Source: an uncultured Methylomonas sp.
GTDB taxonomy: Bacteria > Pseudomonadota > Gammaproteobacteria > Methylococcales > Methylomonadaceae
Direction: 5' to 3'
Length of the DNA stretch: 64,000 nt
Assembly (NCBI GenBank): GCA_936941155.1
Contig: CAKZJE010000031.1
Span: 1-64,000 of the forward strand
Under the pieces are notes generated by a model. That model made no database searches. It was given only the letters and a program-made list of their open reading frames with translations, and had not been told where the DNA came from. Both the position numbers and the translations under genes were made by a program. Below, piece by piece: positions 1 through 8,684 of the stretch. Position 1 is the stretch's first letter. Each line of letters opens with the position of its first letter.

Positions 1-298
1 GTGGCTGATCATCCTCTCAGACCAGCTACAGATCGTCGCCTTGGTAGGCCTTTACCCCACCAACTAGCTAATCTGACATAGGCTCATCTAATAGCGCGAG
101 GTCTTGCGATCCCCCGCTTTCCCCCGTAGGGCGTATGCGGTATTAGCGTAAGTTTCCCTACGTTATCCCCCACTACTAGGCAGATTCCTATGCATTACTC
201 ACCCGTCCGCCACTCAAGTATTGCTACTCGCGTTCGACTTGCATGTGTTAAGCATACCGCCAGCGTTCAATCTGAGCCATGATCAAACTCTTCAGTTT
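1..298 (-). rRNA. rrs: 16S ribosomal RNA, 5' part (3' part outside window)
   Basis: Read on the minus strand the segment begins AAACTGAAGAGTTTGATCAT, the conserved 5' end of bacterial 16S rRNA, and continues through the V1-V2 region to the conserved GGTCTGAGAGGATGATCAGC helix at the window edge. The mature 5' end is placed at about 298 by comparison with the known E. coli start. The gene is cut by the window boundary, not truncated biologically. The text around CTGGCGGTATGCTTAACACATG fits Gammaproteobacteria. Transcription comes from tandem promoters at 527-646. Confidence 0.97.
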
Positions 299-526
299 AA
301 AAATGCTTTTGTGTTTTAATTAGATAAAACAACTAAATCTTGGCTCGACTACAGAATAAAACGTTGCATAAATGAATTTATTGCTTCGTGTAAATCTTGT
401 GTCGAATATTTATTTAACAACTTAAATTTCGCTACAAGCACCCACACAAATTATTTCGATTAGTTTGTTAAAGAGCTTTGAAAACCTTCGTTTTCGTTCA
501 CTGCAATCTCTCGAAGTGAGCCGTGC
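299..526 (-). other. rRNA operon leader region
   Basis: This 228-nt stretch lies between the proximal rRNA promoter and the mature 16S 5' end and has no protein gene. It contains a boxA antitermination site (465-476) followed by a GTGTGGGTGCTTG segment like that in the E. coli rrn leader. The rest is AT-rich and would be removed by RNase processing of the precursor. Confidence 0.8.
465..476 (-). promoter_or_regulatory. boxA rRNA antitermination element
   Basis: The minus strand reads GCTCTTTAACAA, a match to the rrn boxA consensus TGCTCTTTAACA that NusB and NusE (S10) bind in the nascent leader RNA. Its place about 165 nt upstream of the 16S 5' end is the expected one. Confidence 0.88.
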
Positions 527-554
527 ATTATACATCGCTAAAATTACTTGTCAA
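527..554 (-). promoter_or_regulatory. rRNA promoter, proximal (P2-like)
   Basis: The minus strand shows a consensus TTGACA (549-554), a 16-nt spacer and a consensus TATAAT (527-532). It lies directly upstream of the rRNA leader and is the stronger-looking of two tandem sigma-70 promoters. Confidence 0.85.
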
Positions 555-618
555 CAAAATTTCCAAATTATTTTTAACTTCGTCTCTTTGCAGTCACGGT
601 AACTGCGAAAGAAAGACA

Positions 619-646
619 ATTATACAGACATTGTTTAATCCGTCAA
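619..646 (-). promoter_or_regulatory. rRNA promoter, distal (P1-like)
   Basis: The minus strand shows TTGACG (641-646), 16 nt, then TATAAT (619-624), 92 nt upstream of the proximal promoter. The sequence just upstream (647-690) is A/T-rich and could act as an UP element. This gives the tandem P1-P2 layout known from E. coli rrn operons. Confidence 0.78.
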
Positions 647-691
647 TATTTATTTTGAAACTTAATATTACTCTCCATTTAAAAATCATAA

Positions 692-715
692 AAAAGGGAG
701 CGTTTGCTCCCTTTT
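692..715 (-). terminator. Rho-independent terminator of the multicopper oxidase gene
   Basis: A perfect 10-bp stem (AAAAGGGAGC / GCTCCCTTTT) with a 4-nt loop is followed on the minus strand by a T-rich tract. It lies 26 nt after the multicopper oxidase stop and insulates that gene from the rRNA promoters. The A-rich left flank could make it work in both directions. Confidence 0.85.
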
Positions 716-740
716 ATGTTGCTGTTATTACTTATAAAAT

Positions 741-2471
741 TTACTTTTTCAAATTTTGCAACTGCGCAAAAATAAGATCTCGCTTTGCAACCAATAAATA
801 GCTTAATAATCCTAAAATTATTCCAAATATTAACTTTCCAAATGAAGATGTAGTGGAAACTGATGTTGCAGCCTCAGCAGCAACTTGTTTTTGCTCCGCA
901 GCCTCTATCGCTTTGATAGCAACTTCTTTTGATTTCGCACCTTCGGGCACGCCTAAACTTTGCCATTTATCATAATCTTGCCAAATAGGATATTTGCCTT
1001 GCCAAAACTCTTTGGTGAAATAAGGTGATAAATCCATCCCGTGCAAACTAGGAATACCTTTTTCGTTCAAGAATTTCTTATAAACCACCAAACTAATACC
1101 GCCGCCCTCGCCTACTCCATTAGTGGTAAAGGTTTTTTCAACGTGATCATGGAACATCCATACACCTTCACCAAAACTGTGCAAACCGTCATCAACACCG
1201 CTAAGTTCCAAATCTAAGCGTTGCGCTGTCGCTAAGCTATGCACGTCACGAGTAATATAGGAGCTAGGGCCATTATCAACGCCGTCATAATGTGTAGCGG
1301 TTGGCTTATGCCCATGCAAATGCAACGCAACGGTTTCATCACTGGCATTTAATACCCGTAATTTCACCTTTTCATCCGGCTGCATTTCAATCAACGACTC
1401 TCTAATAGTGTACGGAAAAGAGCGTCCGTTCAGCAGAAAGTAACTAGGGGTTGATTTAGTGATGTTGTAATCGTGATTTAAATGCTTTGCCGTTAAACGC
1501 GGATCATTTGATTTTCTTGCTAAGTCATGCAGTTCTTTTGCAACTGATTGATAATGAAGATCATATTCCCTGGCGTATTTCTCAGTCACCGCAACGGAAG
1601 GATGACGCACTTGTCCGTTACCTACGTTAAAAGTTTGCACCCAGTTATTTGGACGATTTTCTTCCACAATGAAAATCCCTTGCAGCCCCATAGAAATATG
1701 CGTGTGCGGCTGTACATGGCAGTGGTAATACATTGTGCCGGCTTGACGTGGTTTAATCACATACGTTTTGCTTTCGCCCGGCATCACATCCATATTACTG
1801 GTTTGCCCCACACCGTCATTGCCTTCGCCACTATGATCCATATAAGGATGGTCAATACCGTGTAAATGAATTGAATGCGGTAAATAATGCGTGTTTTCTA
1901 AAGTAATCCAAACCGTATCACCTTGTTCTACTCGAATTGTAGGAGAAGGCGCACGCAGCAATGGATTTGCAACCGAGTTATAAATACTTTCGGTGGACAT
2001 ATCGCGTGTTTTTGGCGCAAACACCCAAAAAGTCGGTTGAATACCCGGAGCAATATTAAAAGTAGTGATAGGATCTTTACCATCAGGCGAATGACCATTC
2101 AACTCAGCCACTTCCAATTTAATAAAGATATGATCTGGATCGCCGTCGCCATCCACGTCATCTGACACGGTAATTGCATCCGCTGCCAATTGCGTATTCA
2201 TCAATGTTTCCATCGAAACATTATTTGTGCCTTTCACAAACGCGGCAATGTCAAACGGGTTGTCGGGTTGACATAATTGAGATTCTTGAATGTTTACGCC
2301 GTCAATCACTTGCGCTTTTCGCCATTCAGTATCGACTCCATCAGGACAAACAGGCTCAGCAACTCCAATAGCAACTTTTGTCGAAGCTGGTAAACTACTG
2401 ACCGCCTGACTTAATGGCGATGTAAGGAGCAATACAGCACTCCAGCTAAGGGTAAGAAGTTTTTTATTCAT
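741..2471 (-). CDS. Multicopper oxidase, exported and C-terminally membrane-anchored
   Basis: A cupredoxin-type copper oxidase, probably periplasmic. It has an N-terminal signal peptide (MNKKLL... to about residue 24) and one C-terminal membrane helix (about 545-567) followed by basic residues. Copper-ligand motifs in order are HSIHLHG (about 200), HCHVQPHTHISMG (about 249), LHLHGH (about 380) and FHDHVEKT (about 440). The HCHxxxH...M type-1 motif is in the first half, unlike classical three-domain laccases where it is near the C-terminus, so a two-domain or nitrite-reductase-like layout is likely. The ATG at 2471 has a GAGG ribosome site 6 nt upstream; a TTG four codons earlier overlaps that site and is unlikely. 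The substrate is not predictable; copper or iron handling is possible. Confidence 0.85.
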   Translation of the reverse strand: MNKKLLTLSWSAVLLLTSPLSQAVSSLPASTKVAIGVAEPVCPDGVDTEWRKAQVIDGVNIQESQLCQPDNPFDIAAFVKGTNNVSMETLMNTQLAADAITVSDDVDGDGDPDHIFIKLEVAELNGHSPDGKDPITTFNIAPGIQPTFWVFAPKTRDMSTESIYNSVANPLLRAPSPTIRVEQGDTVWITLENTHYLPHSIHLHGIDHPYMDHSGEGNDGVGQTSNMDVMPGESKTYVIKPRQAGTMYYHCHVQPHTHISMGLQGIFIVEENRPNNWVQTFNVGNGQVRHPSVAVTEKYAREYDLHYQSVAKELHDLARKSNDPRLTAKHLNHDYNITKSTPSYFLLNGRSFPYTIRESLIEMQPDEKVKLRVLNASDETVALHLHGHKPTATHYDGVDNGPSSYITRDVHSLATAQRLDLELSGVDDGLHSFGEGVWMFHDHVEKTFTTNGVGEGGGISLVVYKKFLNEKGIPSLHGMDLSPYFTKEFWQGKYPIWQDYDKWQSLGVPEGAKSKEVAIKAIEAAEQKQVAAEAATSVSTTSSFGKLIFGIILGLLSYLLVAKRDLIFAQLQNLKK

Positions 2472-2607
2472 ATTGAACCTCAAGAAATACGCGATAAGAA
2501 TAATGCCACGCTAGAAAAGCAGGAGCTGTCGTTTTTGTTATGCGGGCATTTTAAACCAATATCAAGCTAAATTCCTTGATTAGCACAAAAAATAACAGTG
2601 AATCGTT

Positions 2608-3264
2608 TTACAGTTGCGCAATAAGCTCTCGAAAATCTTCTATCGCAGGGTAATCCATCACTTCTCGCACCGGCTTTTTGCTATCCGGTTTCGTAATCGT
2701 CAGCAAATGCGCAATCCCAAACTCCCGCGCTGAATTCAACACAGTCAAACTATCATCTATCAATAACGTGCGCTGCTTATCAAATGGATAACGTTGTTGC
2801 AGAATTTTCCAAAATCCTTGCTGTTCTTTTGCCAAACCAAAATCATGCGCACAAACAATCTCATTAAAAAACGGTTGCAAACAAGTTTTTTCCATTTTTA
2901 AACTCAAGCTATGCCGATGCGCATTCGTCACCAAAATCACCCGCCGGTTTGAGAGAGCTAACGCCTGCAAAAAATCCATCACATGCGGCAAAACTGAAAT
3001 CAATTGCGCTATTTCTGCTTTTAAACCGGCAATATCTAATTGCAAAACTTCACTCCAATAATCTAAGCAGTACCACTCCAGCTTTCCTTCCATCGCTTTA
3101 AATTGCGGAATAAGCTGCTGCTTTGCTTGTTCAACGGAAATGTGATGTTTTTGCGCGTATTTTTGCGGCACAAATTCCAGCCAAAAATGGTTGTCAAAAT
3201 TTAAATCTAACAAAGTTCCGTCCATATCCAACAACACGGTGTCACACAAAGTCATATCAATCAT
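2608..3264 (-). CDS. yrfG: HAD-family GMP/IMP nucleotidase (YrfG-like)
   Basis: A 218-residue haloacid dehalogenase-type phosphatase. Motif I DMDGTLLDLNFD (about residues 14-25) carries the nucleophile aspartate; motif II is VTNAH (about 110); motif III/IV is LLIDDSLTVLNSA (about 170). The DLNFDNHFWLE stretch is characteristic of the YrfG group, which dephosphorylates GMP and IMP. In relatives yrfG lies next to nudE, often divergently. Here nudE is 9.7 kb away on the opposite strand, beyond the restriction island. A start three codons later is also possible, since no clear ribosome site decides it. Confidence 0.85.
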   Translation of the reverse strand: MIDMTLCDTVLLDMDGTLLDLNFDNHFWLEFVPQKYAQKHHISVEQAKQQLIPQFKAMEGKLEWYCLDYWSEVLQLDIAGLKAEIAQLISVLPHVMDFLQALALSNRRVILVTNAHRHSLSLKMEKTCLQPFFNEIVCAHDFGLAKEQQGFWKILQQRYPFDKQRTLLIDDSLTVLNSAREFGIAHLLTITKPDSKKPVREVMDYPAIEDFRELIAQL

Positions 3265-3592
3265 AAAATTAAAACTCGTTTATTTTTAAGTCTGTAGGGA
3301 GGCGATTCATTGCAATGCTGCGCCAATAGTAATCTGTGATGTCGCAGGCTGTAAACGCAAAACCAAAATTACTTATGCCGCTCAATAAAAGTTTGGATTA
3401 TCAACTGAATCTTCTACTTGATTATTTAAACAATTATTCGCAGTCAAAAGCACGCTTTTGGATTCCCTTTCGTTTTTGCCAGATACAAAATAATTTTTGA
3501 AAATTTTTCAAGACGACTGGTCGTCTTAGAAATTTCTGAGGATTGCAGCCATTAAAATCCGTCGTTTGTGCTTGCCAGTTGCTTTCTTAATC
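3265..3592. other. Intergenic spacer without a gene
   Basis: The gap between yrfG and hsdR holds no credible reading frame. The only structure seen is the 18-bp palindrome around AAGACGACTGGTCGTCTT. It is the left boundary of the accessory restriction island. Confidence 0.6.
3510..3527. repeat. Dispersed palindrome, AAGACGACTGGTCGTCTT type
   Basis: An 18-bp inverted repeat between A/T-rich flanks (AAAATTTTTC to the left). Near-identical copies occur at 18740-18757 and about 51157-51174, always between genes and next to AAATTTT-like sequence. Confidence 0.7.
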
Positions 3593-6500
3593 TTAAAAAT
3601 TTACTGCCTTTTCTATAAAACTATTGGTTTTTAGCACATCTAGCTTATCGACAATGCGGCTAACTTGCTGATGCTCAAAAAAGCCATAAACGCTCGCCTC
3701 GTGCATATCGGTAAAGGGCGACTCAAATAACGCGCTGGCTTCCATCACGCCTTTCACTGTTAAATAATCAATAATCCGATTGATAAAATTAATCTGCGTG
3801 GCGTTATAAAGCGTGTCGTTTAAAAACTCGGCAAAGGCTTCTTTTGCTGCCACGCGATCCAGCCCAACTAACTCGCGGACAAAAACGCCTAATTCTTTGG
3901 TGTCTGCAATCGTTTGCAGATAATCTTGTTTAGACGCTATGCCGCTGGCTTGAAACAAAATGTCTTCTAACACTTTTAAATCTGTGGCGGTGATGGGTAA
4001 ATTGCGCTTTAGTTTTTGAATGGTGAGTTGATCTTCATGGCTTTTAATATACGCCTCGACCTTTTTGCGATATTGCGCCAAGTTATTTGCGTGATAAACA
4101 GCAGCCACTTCTTTCACTTCCATCGCGCCCATTTCATCAGCAAAATTGGTATAAACAGGTTTTTTATCTTTAGCATCAAGAAACTGAATTAATCTGCGTA
4201 ATTTTCGCCGTATTTCTTCCAACAAAGGCAAAGTGATATGCTGCCAATAATCATCGCTTTGCATGTCTTGTAACAAAGTTAAATGCGCGGCAACCTCTGG
4301 AATTGCCACTTTTGCCTCTAGCTTTTCGGCTATCTGCATCAAATTTAAGCGTAGTGTTTCTGGGAGTTTTTTCGTTTGCAAACACTGTATTTGCATTTGC
4401 AAAACTGTTGCGTCAAAACGTTTGGCTAATTCCTCATCAATTTCATCGCTATTAATTGGATTGGATTCTGTTGGCAATGAGGCAATCTTTGTGCAAAGTT
4501 CTTGAATGTGTGAGTCGGTTAATGAATTCCACACCTCGCGCGGCATAAACTTTTCCACCGATTGCCGCAGTGGGCGCACGATAAAATTATCCAAATTCAT
4601 CCCTGAAACTTGATGATGCAATAGATTTAACGTGTAATCACGCAAGCTTTCTAATGCTTGCCGGTGCTGCGGGTTGCTATCGTTAATTTGATAAAGCTGC
4701 GTGGCAAGCTGCAAGCGTTGGTTGAAAATATGCTCAGATAAACTTTTTTGCAAATTGTCGGGCGCACCGTCAGGATTTAACTCAAAGTATTCAAAGTTTT
4801 GGCAAAAATCGAAAACTTTAAAATTTTGTTTATCGCTTATGCCAAACAACAGCGGACATAAGCGCGTGCCTCGCCCTAGCATTTGTAAAAATTTTACTTT
4901 TGATTTAATCACTTTAAAAAAAACCAGATTCACCACTTCCGGCACATCAATCCCAGTGTCGAGCATATCCACAGAAATCGCGATACTGAGTTTGGATGCT
5001 TTGTCTTTAAAATTGGCAATCAACGTTTCGGCATTCTTTACGTTATAAGTAATCACTCGGGCAAAATGTCCGGCGTATTTGGGATAATTCTCATCAAAAC
5101 GGTCACAGATGAATTTGGCATGGTCGCTATTGGCGGCAAAAATAATGGTTTTGCCTAAGCGGTCGCCGCCTTCAACTTTTATGCCTTGCGTCATCAACAG
5201 CTCTAGGACTTTATCAACGGTATCGGCATTAAACAAAAAATGATTTAACTCAGAAGATAAAACCTGCGCCCGCTCCTCCAGTTCTGGTATTTCTTCCCAC
5301 TGCGCTTGCTCTTCCGCGCTTAATTCTCGGTAATGAATGCCTTCGCGCATAAATTTGGTGGGCACACTCACAAAAATGGGCGGCACTAACACGCCGTCTG
5401 CAATCCCTTGTGCCAATTCATAAGAATACGTTGGCACATCGGATTCCAAACCAAAAATAGTGTAGGTGTTTTTATCAATATCGGCTTTGGGCGTGGCGGT
5501 TAGTCCAACGAGCAAAGAGTCAAAATAATCAAAAATGTAGCGATATTTTTTATAAACCGAGCGATGCGCTTCATCAATAATCACCAAATCAAAAAAGCCG
5601 ACGCTAAACAATCGACTTTCAGCCGGTTCGTTGAGGAGATTCATCATAGTGGGATAGGTGGAAAAACAAACGCGATGATTCACGCTGCTGAGCCCTGAAC
5701 TTAAAATAATCGGCGCGGAATGTGGCAGCAAGCGCGTAAATTCATTCTTAGCCTGTGTCACCAAGGCATTGCGGTCGGCTAAAAACAAAATCCGTTTTGC
5801 CCAGTTTGCTTTGAGTAACACGTCCACCAAGCCAATAATGGTGCGGGTTTTGCCTGAGCCTGTCGCCATCACTAACAAGGCTTTGCGCTGTTTGTGGGTT
5901 TGGAAGAGTTCGCACATATTGCGCAAGGCTTCGGCTTGATAATAGCGTCCGGCAATCTCTTTATTGATAGGCGTTTGTAACAAGTCTTTGCGTTCCGTGC
6001 GGCGATTGATTAAGCGTTGCAGTTCGTCGCGCTGATAATAGCCTTGCACTTGCCGTGCTGGGTAATCGTTGTCATCCCAAAAATAGATTTCATAGCCGTT
6101 GCTGTAATAAATCAGCGGGCGTTGCTTGAACATTTTTTCCAAACACTCGGCATAGAGTTTGGCTTGTTCTTGTCCTTTGCGAGCATCCTCCATTGTGCCT
6201 TTGGCTTCCACCACTGCCAGCGGCAAGCCGTTTTCACCCCACAAGACATAATCTACACGACCACCACCTGAATGGCTCGGCATTCCTATAACTGGATATT
6301 CCAAGGTATTTGGCTGGGTTAAATCCCAACCGACTTCTTTCAGTTGTTGGTCGATTAAAAATTTGCGGGTGTCGGCTTCGTTGTAATCATGTTTATCGGT
6401 GGCTTGCTGATTTATCTGTTTTTGCGCGGCAAGTTGTTCGCGTAAGGCTTTAATTTCTGCATCGAGCGCGGTATTTTTAGCATCCGCTTCAGTTTTGGCT

Positions 6501-7012
6501 TTGTCCTGTTCTGCCAGTTGTTTGGCGAGTTCGGCTAATTTTTTCGCGCTTTGTTGCGCTAAACTAACATCAATGCTGATTTTATTTGGGATGAGTTCAG
6601 GCTTAAAAATCTGGTCGCTGAGGTTTTTTTCGGTGCTGTAATTGCGATAGAACCAATATAAAACATGGTGCAGTTCTTTGAGAATTTGCAGTGCGTCTTG
6701 GCTATTTATCAGGCTGTCGCTGTGTGCGGCACTGTTGCCTGTGTGTTGAATGGCTTTGATTTTGGCAAATATGCCTGTGCCGAGATTATTTTTAAAACTG
6801 GGGTCGTGAATCAGGGCGGCTAAATTGCTTTCGTAAGGTGCTTTTAGGCTGGTGTCATAGCGATACATCCAGTTGACGGTTTGCTCTAAGGTGCGTCTGG
6901 CATAAAAACAACTGGCTCTAGGGTCAGAATAAACACAGTTTTCAGCTTGAGTGGCGTTTTCGTAAATCGCTTGAATGGTTTGCCATTGGCTTAAATAGTG
7001 AAAGTTAGACAT
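3593..7012 (-). CDS. hsdR: Type I restriction enzyme, R subunit
   Basis: The 1139-residue motor and nuclease subunit of a type I restriction-modification complex, which translocates DNA and cuts unmethylated targets together with HsdM and HsdS. In order: an N-terminal DUF4145-like helical region (about 10-130), a coiled coil rich in A/K/E/Q (about 155-205), an HsdR-type nuclease domain with VDYVLW...AVVEAKG (about 250-275), helicase motif I ATGSGKT (about 381), motif II DEAH (about 477), motif VI QMLGRGTR (about 705), and an EcoEI-like C-terminal region. An AGGAG site lies 8 nt before the ATG. Length and motifs look intact. It is the last gene of the leftward island. Confidence 0.95.
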   Translation of the reverse strand: MSNFHYLSQWQTIQAIYENATQAENCVYSDPRASCFYARRTLEQTVNWMYRYDTSLKAPYESNLAALIHDPSFKNNLGTGIFAKIKAIQHTGNSAAHSDSLINSQDALQILKELHHVLYWFYRNYSTEKNLSDQIFKPELIPNKISIDVSLAQQSAKKLAELAKQLAEQDKAKTEADAKNTALDAEIKALREQLAAQKQINQQATDKHDYNEADTRKFLIDQQLKEVGWDLTQPNTLEYPVIGMPSHSGGGRVDYVLWGENGLPLAVVEAKGTMEDARKGQEQAKLYAECLEKMFKQRPLIYYSNGYEIYFWDDNDYPARQVQGYYQRDELQRLINRRTERKDLLQTPINKEIAGRYYQAEALRNMCELFQTHKQRKALLVMATGSGKTRTIIGLVDVLLKANWAKRILFLADRNALVTQAKNEFTRLLPHSAPIILSSGLSSVNHRVCFSTYPTMMNLLNEPAESRLFSVGFFDLVIIDEAHRSVYKKYRYIFDYFDSLLVGLTATPKADIDKNTYTIFGLESDVPTYSYELAQGIADGVLVPPIFVSVPTKFMREGIHYRELSAEEQAQWEEIPELEERAQVLSSELNHFLFNADTVDKVLELLMTQGIKVEGGDRLGKTIIFAANSDHAKFICDRFDENYPKYAGHFARVITYNVKNAETLIANFKDKASKLSIAISVDMLDTGIDVPEVVNLVFFKVIKSKVKFLQMLGRGTRLCPLLFGISDKQNFKVFDFCQNFEYFELNPDGAPDNLQKSLSEHIFNQRLQLATQLYQINDSNPQHRQALESLRDYTLNLLHHQVSGMNLDNFIVRPLRQSVEKFMPREVWNSLTDSHIQELCTKIASLPTESNPINSDEIDEELAKRFDATVLQMQIQCLQTKKLPETLRLNLMQIAEKLEAKVAIPEVAAHLTLLQDMQSDDYWQHITLPLLEEIRRKLRRLIQFLDAKDKKPVYTNFADEMGAMEVKEVAAVYHANNLAQYRKKVEAYIKSHEDQLTIQKLKRNLPITATDLKVLEDILFQASGIASKQDYLQTIADTKELGVFVRELVGLDRVAAKEAFAEFLNDTLYNATQINFINRIIDYLTVKGVMEASALFESPFTDMHEASVYGFFEHQQVSRIVDKLDVLKTNSFIEKAVNF

Positions 7013-7051
7013 CCTTGCAGCTCCTGTTTTTTTGTTTTTATGGTGTTGGAA

Positions 7052-7095
7052 CTATGAAAGTTCACCCGCTAATTTCAAAACTTCTGTTTCCTGTT
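7052..7095 (-). other. Possible remnant of an hsdS 3' end
   Basis: In one minus-strand frame the codons before a TAG at 7052-7054 read ...EVLKLAGELS. The KxxGEL ending resembles type I specificity-subunit C-termini, here SQKAFAGEL. It lies 40 nt upstream of hsdR and just downstream of vapC, where the end of an hsdS gene would be expected. Only about 9 nt (TTCACCCGC on the plus strand) are shared exactly, so this is tentative. Confidence 0.3.
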
Positions 7096-7099
7096 TTTT

Positions 7100-7501
7100 T
7101 TAGATAAAGGGATTGATCACCGTTAATTGCTTATCAAACACTTGCCCGTGTTGCATATCCTCAGAAAATAAGGTCTGGCAACCCGCCAACAATGCCGATG
7201 CAATAATTAGACTATCCCAATGTGAGAGAGAATGCTGTTTAACCAGTTCTATGGCTTTGCGAATGGTATTTGCATCAACAGCAACAACTTCACATAAATC
7301 AAGCAAGCTTTCAGCAATTTCATGTGCTTCTGATAGCGTAAAGCCATGTTTTCTGGTCAAAACACTCACCGACTCATTGATGACTTGTGTACTGATAACC
7401 GGACTATTTTCAATGATGGCGATAGCGCAAGCAGATTTTTGTGAGTCTTCAGATTCGGCATAGATAAAAATATTGGTATCAGCAAAGACTTTAGCGGTCA
7501 T
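7100..7501 (-). CDS. vapC: PIN-domain toxin (VapC type)
   Basis: About 133 residues of PIN-fold ribonuclease. The first acidic residue lies in VFADTNIFIYAE near the N-terminus, a central Glu in INESVSVL, and a C-terminal acidic site in SHWDSLIIASALLAGC and FSEDMQHGQ. VapC toxins cleave tRNA or rRNA. The ATG at 7501 overlaps the antitoxin stop by 11 nt; a GTG at 7513 is also in frame. It is paired with the upstream antitoxin and sits between hsdR and another TA cassette. Confidence 0.88.
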   Translation of the reverse strand: MTAKVFADTNIFIYAESEDSQKSACAIAIIENSPVISTQVINESVSVLTRKHGFTLSEAHEIAESLLDLCEVVAVDANTIRKAIELVKQHSLSHWDSLIIASALLAGCQTLFSEDMQHGQVFDKQLTVINPFI

Positions 7502-7697
7502 AGCATTCTTCACGGTTAAGTTTTTCAGCTTTAAATCGACCTCGATATTTCGCCAACGTAGCGAGTGCTGCTACTTTGCGATTCTTCTCGCTTTCAAGTT
7601 GCTTTGCTTTTAATTTCTCTACAAAATCCAGCACTTCGCAAGCACTTTGTGAAGGTAGGGTTTTGACTGTTTCGTAAATTTGTTCGGCAATATTCAT
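7491..7697 (-). CDS. Antitoxin of the VapBC module (DUF2281-like)
   Basis: A 68-residue protein beginning MNIAEQIYETVKTLP with ACEVLDFVEKLKAKQ, the pattern of DUF2281-type antitoxins that accompany PIN toxins. The basic C-terminal part (KYRGRFKAEKLNREE) probably binds and blocks the toxin. Its stop overlaps the toxin start, implying translational coupling. The same MN-VEQVY...LEVLDFVEFLK signature recurs in the antitoxin at 35487-35744. Confidence 0.8.
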   Translation of the reverse strand: MNIAEQIYETVKTLPSQSACEVLDFVEKLKAKQLESEKNRKVAALATLAKYRGRFKAEKLNREECYDR

Positions 7698-7797
7698 GGT
7701 TTTAATCTCTTATCTCAGCGCGTTGAATGTTTTGTTGTTCTGTTTGGGGATTTAGGCTAATCATTTGGTTTTCCTCGTGATTTTATTAATTTGGTAA

Positions 7798-7836
7798 TTA
7801 CAATTCACCCGCGAAGGTTTTTTTGATTAAACTCAT
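7798..7836 (-). other. Duplicated hsdS 3' tail
   Basis: The minus strand encodes MSLIKKTFAGEL followed by TAA, matching the end of the intact HsdS (SLSQKAFAGEL, 8685-8720). At the DNA level 20 nt are identical (TTACAATTCACCCGCGAAGG on the plus strand) at 7798-7817 and 8685-8704. It lies immediately downstream of the 174-residue antitoxin gene, so that TA cassette lies between two hsdS-tail copies. Confidence 0.75.
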
Positions 7837-8357
7837 AACAGCAAGGCATTAAATTTTGCGTTGATAGACGGATCTAAGTTAAATGTTTCTTTGCTGATAT
7901 TAAGCTGCATGGTGGCTTTGGCAATATCCAGCAATGAATCATTAATATCGTAGCCTTTGGCTTCTTTCATCCAGCCTAATACTTTGGCAAGATGCCAGAT
8001 TGCGGTGCTGCCATCATGGACGGGGGCAGGACAAGAGGCGGCGTTTAGCATCACTTTTCTAATATTTTGGCGTGAATAGCCTACTATTTCTGCAATATCG
8101 GATAAGCCGACAAAATCAGGCGTTGCTTCTATAAATTGCGCATCAGGAATGGCTTTTTTTACATCGGCAATGGCAGAGCATAAAGCACTTAACGCGCTGT
8201 CTGCGGTGCGGTTAAAGTTTAGGGCGATGCGTCCGGTTTGTCCGATACCAATTAAGGCATCATCACAGCCTGCTTGGTTAAGGTTTTCGAGATAAGATTC
8301 TGGATTGATAGAAGGGTCACGGAAGCTAAACTTTAATGTAAATTCATAGTCTTGCAT
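7833..8357 (-). CDS. Probable antitoxin with HTH, partner of HicA-like protein
   Basis: 174 residues. The N-terminal part (about 3-95) has a strand-rich pattern (YEFTLKFSF, RIALNFNRTADSAL) that could be a HicB-like domain. The middle (about 105-130, LSDIAEIVGYSRQNIRKVM) is a helix-turn-helix, as expected for an autoregulating antitoxin. It starts 3 nt after the stop of the small HicA-like protein, so the two form an operon with the putative toxin first. Antitoxin function is inferred from gene order and the HTH; the family is not one I can name. Confidence 0.6.
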   Translation of the reverse strand: MQDYEFTLKFSFRDPSINPESYLENLNQAGCDDALIGIGQTGRIALNFNRTADSALSALCSAIADVKKAIPDAQFIEATPDFVGLSDIAEIVGYSRQNIRKVMLNAASCPAPVHDGSTAIWHLAKVLGWMKEAKGYDINDSLLDIAKATMQLNISKETFNLDPSINAKFNALLL

Positions 8358-8360
8358 GAT

Positions 8361-8621
8361 TTATTCCTCAGTGTTTTCATTTTTGCGGATGTTGCAATTA
8401 TCAACAACGCGCTTAATTTGTTTTGCGTGGTTTCCGGCATTTTGTGGCGTACTCCAGATGCTAGCAATGCAAAATTCGCCACAACGACATTCTTTGTTAT
8501 TGTAAGGGCAGTAGATTTTTCCCCAAGCGTGAGAGCCGCCGACTTCAACCCGCCAGCCGTAGTGTTCTGCATAGCGCAAAGCGTCTTCTATTTCTTGTTT
8601 GGGGTGTTTCTGTCTTGGCAT
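8361..8621 (-). CDS. HicA-like small protein with cysteine cluster (putative toxin)
   Basis: 86 residues with the pattern of a HicA mRNA interferase: an N-terminal helix (EIEDALRYAEHYGWRVEV), a GGSHAWGKIYCP stretch matching the HicA catalytic GGSHxxxK motif, and a last helix (NHAKQIKRVVDNC). Between the strands is a Cys-rich insertion (CPYNNKECRCGEFC) absent from ordinary HicA, which could bind a metal. The HicA assignment is inference from motif and context. It lies directly downstream of hsdS. Confidence 0.6.
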   Translation of the reverse strand: MPRQKHPKQEIEDALRYAEHYGWRVEVGGSHAWGKIYCPYNNKECRCGEFCIASIWSTPQNAGNHAKQIKRVVDNCNIRKNENTEE

Positions 8622-8684
8622 GAGTGATGGCTTTTATTGGGTAGAGAGTATTAGAATTGCTGATAGTTGTCAATTGACAGCTTT

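Noticed and set aside
523-801. Open frame of 92 codons on the plus strand opposite the rRNA promoters
   Set aside because: It covers both rRNA promoters and the terminator, has no ribosome site and reads as low-complexity Lys/Ile/Phe text.
4701-5048. Plus-strand frames inside hsdR
   Set aside because: They lie fully opposite a well-supported 1139-residue gene and show no domain.
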